DNA of 64,000 nucleotides from Paracandidimonas soli (GTDB taxonomy: Bacteria > Pseudomonadota > Gammaproteobacteria > Burkholderiales > Burkholderiaceae_B). Positions 43,131-52,592 of this stretch are shown here, one piece after another (within the stretch, counting starts at the first letter, position 1; each line of letters starts with the position of its first letter). The stretch spans positions 620,001-684,000 of the forward strand of contig NZ_SMBX01000002.1 of assembly GCF_004342005.1 (NCBI RefSeq), read 5' to 3'. The notes under the pieces were generated by a model. That model was not told the DNA's origin. It worked only from the letters and a program-made list of their open reading frames with translations, and did no database searches. A program made the translations under genes and the position numbers.

Positions 43131-44681
43131 TCATGGCTTGTCGGTTGGAGCGCCGGACGCCAGTTCGTATTCGCCGGCAAGCAGTTTCCTCCTGAGGATC
43201 TTGCCCACTGGCGATTTGGGAATGGCGCGCACGAAGACATACCGGCGCGGCCGCTTGAAATTCAACAGATCCGATGCGCGGCAATGCGCATCGAGTTCTT
43301 CGGCGTCGACCGGCGCACGGCATGTCACGAAGGCGGCCACCTGCTGGCCCCAGCGCTCGTCGGGCAGGCCGACCACAGCCACTTCGTCGACCGCCGCATG
43401 CAGCGACAGCACGGATTCGATCTCCACCGGCGAGATGTTCTCACCTCCGCTGATGATCATGTCATCGACCCGGCCCGTCACGTAGAGATCGCCGCGCACA
43501 TCACGGTAGCCCGTGTCGCCCGTCAGGTACCAGCCGTCGCGCAGCGCCTTGGCATCAGCATCGGGCCTGCGCCAGTAGCCCTCGAAGGCTTCGTCGCCGG
43601 ACAGATCCGCGATGATCTGCCCTTCTTCGCCAGGCGCGGCCTCGTCCTCGGGGCCGGCGGCGTCGAGCCTGATCACTCGCAGCCGCGTGTTCACCCCCGC
43701 GCGGCCCGCGCTGCCAGGACGCGCCGCCGCGTTCTGCTCGATCGATACGGTGTACACCTCCGACGAGCCGTAGTGATTGACGAACAGGTCCGGCTGGAAG
43801 ACCTGCTGCAGCCGCTGCAGCAGCGCCTGAGGCATCGGCGCGCCGGCAAAGCCCAGCTTGCACACCGTTGAGAGATCCGTCGCCTCCCGCTCGAGAGCGG
43901 CGAGCATGTCGTGATATAGGGTCGGCACAAGATACAGGCAGCTGATGTCCTCGGCTTCGATCACCTGCAGCGCCTGGCGCGCATCGAAGCGCGGCATGCA
44001 CACGAACAGCCCGTCGACTATCGCCATCGACAGCAGCGAACGCACGCCCATCGTGTGATACAGCGGCATTACTCCCAGCGTGCGCTCGCCTTGCCGATAC
44101 AGGTTCTGCGCCACGTGGCCCAGCGCGGCCGCGCGCTCGTGCCGATGGCGGCGCGGCACGCCCTTGGGATTGCCCGTCGTGCCCGAGGTATACAGCAGCA
44201 GCGAATGATCCTCGGCTCCGGCCTCCGGCCGCAGCGCCGGAACATCGCCGCCCGCGCCCAGCTCCTCGAAGGCCAGCTCATCGCCCTGCGCCGCGCAGCC
44301 CACCGCGATGCGACTCACCGCTCCGATGCCCGGAGCCCGGCGCACCGCATCGGCGCTGACCTCTTCGAACAGCGCCACCACAGGCTGCGCATCGCCCAGC
44401 ACATAGCCGACCTCCTCCGGCTTGGCCCTCCAGTTCAGCGGCACCATCACCGCGCCAAGAAACTGGCATGCCCAGTGCACCGTGGCCATTTCCGAGCGAT
44501 TCTGCAGCACGGCCAATACGCGCTCGCCCCGGCCTGCGCCTAATCCGCGCAAGCCGTGCGCCACCTGGGCGATCCAGCCATGCCATCCGGCGTAGTCCAG
44601 ACGGCGCGCGCCATCGACCAACGCCAGAGCATCGGGACTGCGCTCCACACTCTGTAAAAACGTCCTACCAAGATCCAGCAT
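43131..44681 (-). CDS. acyl-CoA synthetase (AMP-forming ligase family)
   Basis: A 516-residue ANL-superfamily ligase. The P-loop LLYTSGTTGNPKGVP, the A5-type motif VNHYGSSE, YLTGDTGYRDVRGDLYVTGRVDDMIISGGENISP and the catalytic Lys in PKSPVGKILRRKLL are all present. It resembles 4-chlorobenzoate and 4-hydroxybenzoate CoA ligases in general layout, but the substrate cannot be read. The start at 44681 (MLDLGRTF) lies 7 nt after the iron-sulfur subunit gene. It should activate the imported carboxylate. Confidence 0.87.
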   Translation of the reverse strand: MLDLGRTFLQSVERSPDALALVDGARRLDYAGWHGWIAQVAHGLRGLGAGRGERVLAVLQNRSEMATVHWACQFLGAVMVPLNWRAKPEEVGYVLGDAQPVVALFEEVSADAVRRAPGIGAVSRIAVGCAAQGDELAFEELGAGGDVPALRPEAGAEDHSLLLYTSGTTGNPKGVPRRHRHERAAALGHVAQNLYRQGERTLGVMPLYHTMGVRSLLSMAIVDGLFVCMPRFDARQALQVIEAEDISCLYLVPTLYHDMLAALEREATDLSTVCKLGFAGAPMPQALLQRLQQVFQPDLFVNHYGSSEVYTVSIEQNAAARPGSAGRAGVNTRLRVIRLDAAGPEDEAAPGEEGQIIADLSGDEAFEGYWRRPDADAKALRDGWYLTGDTGYRDVRGDLYVTGRVDDMIISGGENISPVEIESVLSLHAAVDEVAVVGLPDERWGQQVAAFVTCRAPVDAEELDAHCRASDLLNFKRPRRYVFVRAIPKSPVGKILRRKLLAGEYELASGAPTDKP

Positions 44682-44688
44682 GTCCGTT

Positions 44689-45273
44689 CTACTCCTCGTT
44701 TCGCCCAGCCTTGTTGTCCCCATCCGCTGCCGCTCGCGCGGCCGCAACCTCCAGCACCGCCGCCACGATGGGCGAATATCCCGTGCACCGGCACAGATGC
44801 CCCGACAGCATTTCGCGCAGCGCCTGCTCGTCCGGCTGCGGATAGCGCCGCAAGTAATCGTCACAGGACATCAGGATGCCGGCCGTGCAAAAGCCGCACT
44901 GAAGCGAATGGTGGCGATGGAAGGCCGCCTGGAGATCGCTCAACGACTCGCCCTGGGCCAATCCTTCCACTGTGTCCACGCTCCGGCCATCGGCCTGCAC
45001 CGCCAGCATCAGGCAGGAGCGCATCGCCACCCCATCGACCTGCACAGTGCAAGCGCCACACACGCCATGCTCGCAGCCCACGTGCGTGCCTGTCGCGCCC
45101 AGCGCATGGCGCAGGAAATCCGACAGCAGCATACGCGGCTCGCAGTGCGCCTCGCGCACCTGGCCGTTGAGCGTGACCCGCACCAGGGACTGCTCGGCAG
45201 CGCCTATACGCACAGGCCCCGATCTACCTCCATCCTGCCCGGTACGGCGCCTGAACAACGAGAACACCTTCAT
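44689..45273 (-). CDS. molybdenum hydroxylase small subunit, two [2Fe-2S] clusters
   Basis: A 194-residue subunit of the xanthine dehydrogenase family. The plant-ferredoxin-type cluster is bound by GCEHGVCGACTVQVDG with the later CLML cysteine; the second by LQCGFCTAGILMSC and LCRCTGYSPI. The N-terminal 30 residues are an unusual basic extension (MKVFSLFRRRTGQDGGRSG). Its ATG overlaps the FAD subunit stop by 4 nt. It passes electrons from molybdopterin to FAD. Confidence 0.92.
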   Translation of the reverse strand: MKVFSLFRRRTGQDGGRSGPVRIGAAEQSLVRVTLNGQVREAHCEPRMLLSDFLRHALGATGTHVGCEHGVCGACTVQVDGVAMRSCLMLAVQADGRSVDTVEGLAQGESLSDLQAAFHRHHSLQCGFCTAGILMSCDDYLRRYPQPDEQALREMLSGHLCRCTGYSPIVAAVLEVAAARAAADGDNKAGRNEE

Positions 45274-46106
45274 GTCCGCTCCCTTTCATTCACGCCCGCC
45301 TCTTCCAGTGCCTGCGCCGCCAGCCTGCGCACCAGATGGCGCCGGTATGCCGCGCTCGCATGGTGATCGTCCTGCGCCTGCAAGTCCCAGGCGAAATCGT
45401 TGATCGCCTTGGCCAACGTCTCTTCCGGCATAGGCTTCAGCCGCAACGCCACCGGCCGATCGGCCACGCCGCCCACGGCAACCGTCCAGTTGTCGGGCGA
45501 GACCGCAACGGCCACCGAGGCCATCGCAAAATCCCCATGGCGCTGCGCAAATTCCCGGAAGGCGAAACGCTCGCCGGGACGGGCCAGCGGATAGCGGACA
45601 GCCTCCACCAGTTCGTCGGGCTGGCGCGCCGTCATCAGCATGCCCTGGAAGAACTCCGCCGCCGGGAGCACGCGCCGCCGGCGGCGGCTGCGCAGCACCA
45701 CGCTGCCTCCCAGCGCCGCCAGCGCCAGCGGCAGCTCCGCGCTCGGATCGGCATGCGCCAGCGATCCGCACACCGTGCCCCGGTTGCGGATCTGGAAATG
45801 CGAAATATGCGGAAACACCTGCGCGAGCAGCGGCACTTCGCTTTCCAGCGTCGGCCGCTCCTGCACTTGAGCCTGCGTGACCGCCGCTCCTATCACCAGA
45901 TGGCCATCCTCGATCCGCATGTACGCCAGATCTTCCGCGCGCGTGATGTCGATCAGCGCGCTGGGCTGCGCAAGACGCATGTTCATGACGGCCATCAGCG
46001 ACTGGCCGCCGGCCAGAATACGCGCCTCGGGTCCCAGTTCGGCCAGAAGCGCCACGGCCTGATCGCCGCTGCGCGCGCGCACGTACTCAAATCGGTGCGG
46101 TTTCAT
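45270..46106 (-). CDS. molybdenum hydroxylase FAD-binding medium subunit
   Basis: A 278-residue FAD subunit of the CoxM/4-hydroxybenzoyl-CoA reductase beta type. FAD-binding motifs are ARILAGGQSLMAVMNMRLAQP and IRNRGTVCGSLAHADPSAELPL. I start it at 46106 (MKPHRFEYV), where the family begins; six codons lie upstream in frame. It sits between the large subunit (91 nt) and the small subunit (overlap). Confidence 0.91.
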   Translation of the reverse strand: MKPHRFEYVRARSGDQAVALLAELGPEARILAGGQSLMAVMNMRLAQPSALIDITRAEDLAYMRIEDGHLVIGAAVTQAQVQERPTLESEVPLLAQVFPHISHFQIRNRGTVCGSLAHADPSAELPLALAALGGSVVLRSRRRRRVLPAAEFFQGMLMTARQPDELVEAVRYPLARPGERFAFREFAQRHGDFAMASVAVAVSPDNWTVAVGGVADRPVALRLKPMPEETLAKAINDFAWDLQAQDDHHASAAYRRHLVRRLAAQALEEAGVNERERT

Positions 46107-46197
46107 CGGCCCTCCTCCCCGCACGCCTGCACCCCAGCCATGGCCTGCTTTCCACGCCTCATGACCGTTCCCGCAATCGTGTTCATCGCTCTTCTCA

Positions 46198-49167
46198 TCA
46201 CTTCAGCCCCAGCCGCGCCAGCAGCCTGCGCCACCACGAACCGTCCGCAGGCTCGCCGCCGGCCTGCCTGCCCAATTGCTCAAACAGCTGAGCCAGCACG
46301 ATGCGCGCCGCACCCTCCAGCATGCGCCCGCCCACCGCGGCCACCTTGCCCGACACTTCGGCTTCGTAGTCATACCGCAGCCTCGTACCTCCGTCCTCGG
46401 CATCCAGTTTCACCATGCCGCTGCCGCTGGCCGCTCCCATGCTGGACAGCCCTTTGCCGGACAGCCGCAGACTGTTGGGCGGATCCAGTTCCGACAGCGT
46501 CACCTCCGCGCTGTAGCGCGCCTTGACCATGCCCACCCCCACCGTCACATCCGCCCGGTAGCGATGCGGGCCGATCTCCTGCAGCTTGTGGCAGCCTGGA
46601 ATCACGCGCGCCAACGCCTCCGGATCCAGCAGCACGGCAAAGACGGCCTCGGGCGGCGCGACCAGCTTGACTTCGCCCGATGCGCTCAGGTTTTTGCCCG
46701 CCTTGCCCGGGACGGAAGGCCCCGTCGACGCCACAGGCCTGGACGGAGGAGGATCCTCCGGAGCCAGCAGCGCCATGACTCGCGACGGCGTCAGCGGCAG
46801 GCTCACATCCTTCACTCCCAGCGCATCGGCCACCGCATTGGCCACGCACACCGGCGTGCTCATGTTGTTGCCTTCGCCAAGCCCCTTGGCTCCGAGCGGC
46901 GTGAACGGAGACAATGTCTCCTGGTGCGAGATCACCGGGTCAGGCACCTCGCATGCCGTCGGCACCAGGTAGTCGGCAAATGTGCCCGACAGAAAGCTGC
47001 CGTCGGAGCCGTACTGGAACCCTTCCATCAGCGCAGCGCCCAGGCCTTGCGCAAACGCGCCCCGGATCTGGCCGTCGGCCAGCATGGGATTCAGCAGCCG
47101 ACCGGCATCGTGCGTCGTCGCGTATCGATCGATGCGCACCCCGCCCGTATCCGGATCCACTTCCACGGCGCAGATGTCGAAGACAAAGCCATAGGCGGCC
47201 GAAGTGTTTACGCGGTCTCCCGCATCGGGCGCCTCCAGCTGCGGCGGCGTCCAGAAGGCCGTCTCCCGCAGTCCCGGCTCTTCGTCCGGCGGCAGCAGCC
47301 CCGGCGCCCAATGCGGGCCGGCGGCCAGCCTGCCGAACGGCTGCGACGGGCCATCTGCGCCGGCTCTTACCTGCCCGCCGGCAAATACGATGTCCTCGGG
47401 ACAGCACTTCCACTGTGCGGCCGCGATGCGCGCCACCTTGTCGCGCAGCCGCGTGGCCGCCAGGTGCACCACTCCGGCCACCGCTCCGGAAAAACGGCTG
47501 GAATAGTTGCCCGCGGCCACCGACCATGCATCCTTCTGCGTATCGAAATCCACATTGACGGTGACCTGCTGCGGCGTCAGTCCAAACACATCTGCCGCCA
47601 CCTGCGCGCAAACGGTGCGGTGGCCCTGGCCCGCCGGAGCGCTGGCCACCACAACCGTCACCCCGCCCAGCGGATCGATGGACACGGTGGCCGAGGCGAT
47701 GGCGCCGTTCTTGGGACCCGCGCGCTCGCGCTGCTCGTGCGTGAGCACCACGCTGATGTATCCCATATTGGAGATCGACGGCTCGACGATGGCTGCAAAA
47801 CCGATGCCGTACAAGCGCCCCTGCGCGCGCGCCGCCTCGCGCCGCGCGCGCAATTCATCCAAGCCGCCACGGGCCAGCGCATGCGCCAGTGTGCCGTGAT
47901 AATCGCCCGAATCCAGCAACGCTCCCGCGGCCGCGCGATAGGGAAAGGCGTTCCGGCCGACGAGATTGCGCCGGTACACGTCCAGGGGGTCCAGCCCCAA
48001 TGTGTTCGCAATGCGCTGCACCAGGCGTTCCAGCGCGAAGTAGACCTGCGGACCGCCGAAACCGCGCACCAGGCCGGTCGGCATCTTGTTGGTGAGCGCA
48101 ATGCGGTTGCGCACCCGCAGGTTCTGCACATCATACGGCCCTGTCAGACAGCCGTGCATGCGATAGAACGACGCGGGCTCGGGAGCCCGCAGATATCCCC
48201 CGCAATCATCCACCTGATCGTAGTCCAGCGCGAGAATGCGGCCGTCCGCGCTCACAGCGGCGGCCAGCTTCGTCTGGCGGCCCGTGGCCGAGGTGGCGGC
48301 CAGCAGATGCTCCAGCCTGTCCTCAACCCACTTGACGGGCGCGCCGCCAGCCTTGCGCGAAGCCAGGCACATCAGCACCACGTAGGGAAACACCGCCTGC
48401 TTGACGCCGAAGCTGCCGCCCGAATCCCGGAAGCACCGATGGCGCAACTGCGGGCCGGATACCTGCAGCGCCAGCGCCATCACAGTGTGCAGCGAATACG
48501 GCCCCATGAAATTGGACTGCGCATCGTAGCCTTCAGTGGCCGACAGATACTGCGCTACCACTACCGCCGTCTCGATAGGGGTGCATGAATTGCGCGGGTA
48601 CTCCGCCTCGATCCCGATGCGATGGTCGGCCTGGGCGAAGGCCGTATCGGGATCACCGTAGCAGTACAGGCGCTCGCTGACCACGTTGCTGCCGACTTCT
48701 TCGTGCAGCACCGGCGCATCCTCGGCCAAGGCCGCATCGATTTCCACTGCCGCCGGCAGCGGATCGTAATTCACCGTCACGCGGTCGGCGCCGTCCTCGG
48801 CCAGATAACGGTCTTCGGCCACCACCACCGCCACGGGCTCGCCCACGTAGCGCACGCGATCCACCGCCAGGCAATAGTGCCGCATCGGCTGCTTGACGCC
48901 CACCACGAACGGACGGCTCCAGGCCGCCACATCCTCTCCGGTCAGCACCGCCCGCACACCCGGAATCTCCAGTGCCCGGCTCGCGTCCACTCCCAGCAGG
49001 CGGGCGTGAGCGTACGCCGAGCGCACTACCGCCGCGTACAGCGTGCCCGGCTTGACGCCGGCATCATCGCCATACTGGCCCCGACCGCGCAGCAGCGCGT
49101 CGTCCTCGATACGCGCCACGCGGCGGCCCACATACGTGGATACCGCGACTTCTTCCTCTGCGCTCAT
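46198..49167 (-). CDS. molybdenum hydroxylase large subunit with C-terminal CoxG (SRPBCC) domain
   Basis: A 989-residue fusion. Residues 1-800 are a molybdopterin-binding large subunit: RDSGGSFGVKQAVFPY, TGLVRGFGGPQVYFALE (RGFGGPQ at 368-374), APAGQGHRTVC, and the catalytic Glu765 in GAKGLGEGNN. The RGFGGPQ loop is of the xanthine dehydrogenase kind; the Cys loop of CO dehydrogenase is absent. A Pro-rich linker (about 802-826) leads to a CoxG/SRPBCC domain (830-975: GEVKLVAPPEAVFAVLLDPEAL, ARVIPGCHKLQEIG), normally a separate protein. AGGAG precedes the ATG at 49167. Substrate unknown, probably an aromatic or heteroaromatic compound. Confidence 0.92.
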   Translation of the reverse strand: MSAEEEVAVSTYVGRRVARIEDDALLRGRGQYGDDAGVKPGTLYAAVVRSAYAHARLLGVDASRALEIPGVRAVLTGEDVAAWSRPFVVGVKQPMRHYCLAVDRVRYVGEPVAVVVAEDRYLAEDGADRVTVNYDPLPAAVEIDAALAEDAPVLHEEVGSNVVSERLYCYGDPDTAFAQADHRIGIEAEYPRNSCTPIETAVVVAQYLSATEGYDAQSNFMGPYSLHTVMALALQVSGPQLRHRCFRDSGGSFGVKQAVFPYVVLMCLASRKAGGAPVKWVEDRLEHLLAATSATGRQTKLAAAVSADGRILALDYDQVDDCGGYLRAPEPASFYRMHGCLTGPYDVQNLRVRNRIALTNKMPTGLVRGFGGPQVYFALERLVQRIANTLGLDPLDVYRRNLVGRNAFPYRAAAGALLDSGDYHGTLAHALARGGLDELRARREAARAQGRLYGIGFAAIVEPSISNMGYISVVLTHEQRERAGPKNGAIASATVSIDPLGGVTVVVASAPAGQGHRTVCAQVAADVFGLTPQQVTVNVDFDTQKDAWSVAAGNYSSRFSGAVAGVVHLAATRLRDKVARIAAAQWKCCPEDIVFAGGQVRAGADGPSQPFGRLAAGPHWAPGLLPPDEEPGLRETAFWTPPQLEAPDAGDRVNTSAAYGFVFDICAVEVDPDTGGVRIDRYATTHDAGRLLNPMLADGQIRGAFAQGLGAALMEGFQYGSDGSFLSGTFADYLVPTACEVPDPVISHQETLSPFTPLGAKGLGEGNNMSTPVCVANAVADALGVKDVSLPLTPSRVMALLAPEDPPPSRPVASTGPSVPGKAGKNLSASGEVKLVAPPEAVFAVLLDPEALARVIPGCHKLQEIGPHRYRADVTVGVGMVKARYSAEVTLSELDPPNSLRLSGKGLSSMGAASGSGMVKLDAEDGGTRLRYDYEAEVSGKVAAVGGRMLEGAARIVLAQLFEQLGRQAGGEPADGSWWRRLLARLGLK

Positions 49168-49238
49168 ACAACCTGACTCCTGAGCTCCCGGCCATCGCTC
49201 CATTCCGCACGCCGTCATCCGGCGGCCCGGACGGCCGG

Positions 49239-49946
49239 TCACATCGTGATAGCCTCCATCAAACGCTCTTCGTCGCCGGCATCGCCGGCGCGGCCTTCCA
49301 GCACCACCTGGCCCCGCTCCATGGCATAGAAGCGGTCGCACAGCTTCAGCGCGCGCGGTACGTTCTGCTCCACCAGCAGGATGGATTGCCCGCGCTGCTT
49401 GATCTCGCCCATCAACCGGAAAAGATCGTCGACGATGATCGGCGCCAGGCCTTCGGTGGGCTCGTCGATCAGCAGCAGATCCGGATCGCTGAGCAGCACG
49501 CGGGCGATCGCCAGCATCTGCTGCTCTCCTCCCGACAAAGTGGTGCCCGGCTGGCGCCTGCGCTGCGCAAGGCGCGGAAAGCGCTCATAGACTTCTTCCA
49601 GCTTGGCCTTGCGCTGCGCCTTGGTCATGCCCCGGCACAGCGACCAGCCCATCTCCAGGTTTTCTTCCGTCGACAGCGCCGGGAAGATGCGCCGGTCCTC
49701 GGGCACCAGCGCCACGCCATGCCGGCTGACCTGGTCCGGCGTCAGCCCGCCGATGGCGGCGCCATCCAGTTCGATGCTTCCCTGCCGGGGCGCGACCCAG
49801 CCGGCGATGGTCTTGATGGTCGTAGTCTTGCCCACGCCATTGCGCCCGAACAGCCCGACCACCTCGCCCGGCCGTACCTCCATGCTGACGCCCTGCAGGA
49901 CATGGCCCAGGCCGTAATACACATGCACATCGTCAAGCCGCAGCAT
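49239..49946 (-). CDS. livF: Liv-type ABC transporter ATPase (LivF-like)
   Basis: A 235-residue ATPase of the branched-chain amino acid transport family. Walker A GRNGVGKTT, signature LSGGEQQ, Walker B LLLIDEPTEGLAP and the H-loop region are present; the switch His is replaced in LVEQN, as in LivF proteins. It overlaps livG by 14 nt. In such catabolic operons these transporters usually carry aromatic acids rather than amino acids. Confidence 0.92.
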   Translation of the reverse strand: MLRLDDVHVYYGLGHVLQGVSMEVRPGEVVGLFGRNGVGKTTTIKTIAGWVAPRQGSIELDGAAIGGLTPDQVSRHGVALVPEDRRIFPALSTEENLEMGWSLCRGMTKAQRKAKLEEVYERFPRLAQRRRQPGTTLSGGEQQMLAIARVLLSDPDLLLIDEPTEGLAPIIVDDLFRLMGEIKQRGQSILLVEQNVPRALKLCDRFYAMERGQVVLEGRAGDAGDEERLMEAITM

Positions 49947-50694
49947 GGGCACCTCCAAAATACGCGGCCTGCACCTGCGGATTTGCGCGCACATCCGCGG
50001 GACGGCCTTCCGCCAGCTTCTTGCCCTGCGACAGCACGACGATATGGTCGGACACGTCCATGACAAGGTTCACATCGTGTTCGACCAGCAGAATGCCAAC
50101 TTCGCTGGACAGTGTTTTGATCAGTTGCGCCGCTTCCTGGGTATCGCCGTGAGACATGCCCTGCGTGGGCTCGTCCAGCATCAGCAGTTGCGGCCCGCTG
50201 GCCAGCGCCACCGCGATTTCCAGACGGCGCTGCTCGCCGTGCGACAGCTCGCCAGCCAAGGCATCGGCCCGGCCCTGCAGGCTGAAGCGCTCCAGTTGCT
50301 CTTCCACCCGCTCGGCCGCGCGGTGCGAGCGCGACAGCGGCCACCATGCCTTGCCGGCGGGCTCCAGAATCTGCGACGCCAGCCGCAGGTTCTCCCGCAC
50401 GCTCATGTCGAAGAACAGATTGGTGATCTGGAACGAACGCGCCATGCCCGCCCGCAGCAATTTGTGGGGGGACCAGCCGGTGACGTTGACGCCATTGAAG
50501 AGGACCTTGCCCGCCGATGGCCGGATGGCGCCGCTGATCAGGTTGAACAGCGTGCTCTTGCCCGCGCCGTTGGGGCCGATCAGGGATGTCACCCCGCTAC
50601 GGCGCACGGCCATGTCGACGCTGTCCACGGCGCGCAGGGCGCCGAAGCTGACCGACAGGCCCTGTACCTGAAGAATGGTATCAGTGCTTTCCAT
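49933..50694 (-). CDS. livG: Liv-type ABC transporter ATPase (LivG-like)
   Basis: A 253-residue ATPase. Walker A GPNGAGKST, LSHGEQRRLEIAVALA, Walker B LLMLDEPTQGM and the switch LVEHD are visible. The signature begins LSHGEQ instead of LSGGQ, frequent in aromatic-acid transporters of this type. It overlaps livM by 14 nt and livF by 14 nt. Confidence 0.92.
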   Translation of the reverse strand: MESTDTILQVQGLSVSFGALRAVDSVDMAVRRSGVTSLIGPNGAGKSTLFNLISGAIRPSAGKVLFNGVNVTGWSPHKLLRAGMARSFQITNLFFDMSVRENLRLASQILEPAGKAWWPLSRSHRAAERVEEQLERFSLQGRADALAGELSHGEQRRLEIAVALASGPQLLMLDEPTQGMSHGDTQEAAQLIKTLSSEVGILLVEHDVNLVMDVSDHIVVLSQGKKLAEGRPADVRANPQVQAAYFGGAHAAA

Positions 50695-51670
50695 ATCGCT
50701 TCCCGCCCTTCTTCCTGAGCGCTCCCATCAGCCCGGCCGGGAAGAACACCACGGCCAGGATGAACAGCACGCCCACGATGATGAGATGGTGCTCGGTATA
50801 GGACCCGAGCACAGACTTAAGTCCGAACAGGATGACGCTGCCGTACAGCGCGCCGATCAGAGTGCCGACGCCGCCCAGCACCACCGTTATGACGGCATTG
50901 CCGGAAGTCTGGAAATAGATGAGTTCCGGCGACGCGAAGCCGCGCAGCATGGGATACAGCGCGCCGGCGAAAGAAGACACCGCGGCTGCGATGATGAATA
51001 CCGCAAGCTTGTAGCGGAACGGATCGAACCCCAGGAAGGACAGGCGCTGGGGATTGTCGCGCAATGCCTGCATATTGCGTCCGAACGGCGTATCCAGCAG
51101 GTAGGCCAGCAGCACATAGACCGCCAGCACCAGCGCAAGAACGACCATGAAGAACGCGAACGGCTGGTCGGCCGACACTTCGAAGAAGCCCAGCGGCACG
51201 CGCGGCACGGGCACCCCGATGAAGCCGTCGGAAGCCCCGAGCGGCGCCGAGTTGTACACCACCTTGGCAACGATCTGCGCCATGCCGAAGGTAATGAGCG
51301 CGAAGTACACGCCCCGCGACCGGATCGCAATCAGGCCGCCGACCAGGCCCGCCAGCGCGCCTCCCGCCAGGGCGATGGCCAGCACGGTCCAGAACCCCAT
51401 GCCCGCGTCGCGCAGCAGCAGCGACGACAGATAGGCGCCGAAGCCGAAGAACAGGGCCTGGCCCAGCGACAGCAGGCCGGCGATGCCCAGCAGCAGATCC
51501 ACCGCCATGGCCAGGCAGCCGAAGATGAGGGCCTCGGTGGCCAGCCGCAGATAGAAGCTCTCACCGCTCAGCCACCCGCCCACCGCGCAGGCGGTGGCCA
51601 GCAGGCCGAAAACAAGAGCCCAGTTCATGCGCCGCTCGCCGGCGCCTCGCGCAACAATGTGATCAGCCAT
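50681..51670 (-). CDS. livM: Liv-type ABC transporter permease (LivM-like)
   Basis: A 329-residue permease with eight or more membrane segments. GIAGLLSLGQALFFGFGAYLSSLLL, the conserved ALITFGMAQIV and VVLGGVGTLIGALYGSVI identify LivM. I start it at 51670 (MADHIVARG), which overlaps the livH stop by 8 nt; MNWALVF at 51628 is an alternative. It forms the membrane channel together with LivH. Confidence 0.91.
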   Translation of the reverse strand: MADHIVARGAGERRMNWALVFGLLATACAVGGWLSGESFYLRLATEALIFGCLAMAVDLLLGIAGLLSLGQALFFGFGAYLSSLLLRDAGMGFWTVLAIALAGGALAGLVGGLIAIRSRGVYFALITFGMAQIVAKVVYNSAPLGASDGFIGVPVPRVPLGFFEVSADQPFAFFMVVLALVLAVYVLLAYLLDTPFGRNMQALRDNPQRLSFLGFDPFRYKLAVFIIAAAVSSFAGALYPMLRGFASPELIYFQTSGNAVITVVLGGVGTLIGALYGSVILFGLKSVLGSYTEHHLIIVGVLFILAVVFFPAGLMGALRKKGGKRYGKH

Positions 51671-52556
51671 GGCCCAGCTTCCCAAACAGCCCTTGCGGAC
51701 GGAACATAAGCACCAGCACCATGATGCCGAACGCGAGCGGATCGGACCACACCGGCGAGATGTGCAGGCTGGACAAAGCCTGCACCTGCGTCAGCAACAG
51801 GCCGGCGATGATCGCCCCCTTGATGCTGCCCAGTCCGCCGACGATCACGACGGTGAAAGCCATCAGGATGAAATCCTTGCCCATGGTGGGGAACACCGAG
51901 TAGACCGGAGAGAGCAGGACCCCCGCCAGGCCGGCCAGCGCCACGCCGAAGGCGAAGGTCAGCGCATAGACCCGCAGCACGGGCACGCCCATCGACGCCG
52001 CCATGTCGCGGTCGTACGCGGCCGCCCGCACCACGGCCCCCCAGCGCGTGCGGTACACCACCCACCAGATGCATGCCACGATCACCACGCCCAGCGCCAT
52101 CAGGAATACACGATAGGCCGGGAACATCATGCCGAACAGTTCGGCGGCCCCCGAAATGGGCACCTCCGGCCGCAATGCGTTCGGGCCGTAGATGATCTTG
52201 AAGACATCTTCCATGATGATCGCCAGGCCGAACGTCAGCAGCAAGGTCAGGATGTGCCTGTCCTTGTTGTGGTAGACGCGCTGGATCAGCAGGCGCTCGG
52301 TCAGGTAGCCGACCGGCAGCATGATCAGGGGCACCACCGCCAGCACGATCCAGAAGTTCATCCCCATGGCCAGCAGCGTCAGGCCCAGGTAGGCGCCCAG
52401 CGCATAGAACTCGCCATGCGCCATGTTGATGACGTCGAGCAGGCCGAAGATGATGGTCAGTCCAAGCGCCATCAGGATCACGGCCATGCCCAGGGACAGG
52501 CCGTTGACGATCTGGGGCGCATAGACGAACTGGAGTGTATCCATGAGTTCACTCAT
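51663..52556 (-). CDS. livH: Liv-type ABC transporter permease (LivH-like)
   Basis: A 297-residue permease. The LivH signature GLTIIFGLLDVINMAHGEFYALGAYLG and the C-terminal VVIVGGLGSIKGAIIAGLLL are clear. Two start codons (MSEL at 52556 and MDTL four codons on) are possible. It follows the binding-protein gene by 36 nt. Confidence 0.91.
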   Translation of the reverse strand: MSELMDTLQFVYAPQIVNGLSLGMAVILMALGLTIIFGLLDVINMAHGEFYALGAYLGLTLLAMGMNFWIVLAVVPLIMLPVGYLTERLLIQRVYHNKDRHILTLLLTFGLAIIMEDVFKIIYGPNALRPEVPISGAAELFGMMFPAYRVFLMALGVVIVACIWWVVYRTRWGAVVRAAAYDRDMAASMGVPVLRVYALTFAFGVALAGLAGVLLSPVYSVFPTMGKDFILMAFTVVIVGGLGSIKGAIIAGLLLTQVQALSSLHISPVWSDPLAFGIMVLVLMFRPQGLFGKLGHG

Positions 52557-52592
52557 GCGGGTCTCCGAAACATCGGGAGGATGAAGGTCTGC

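Noticed and set aside
46276-48588. Very long plus-strand open frame (770 codons) opposite the molybdenum hydroxylase gene
   Set aside because: It is the antisense shadow of a high-GC gene: its product is rich in His, Arg, Gln and Gly and has no family features, while the minus-strand gene has clear motifs and ribosome site.
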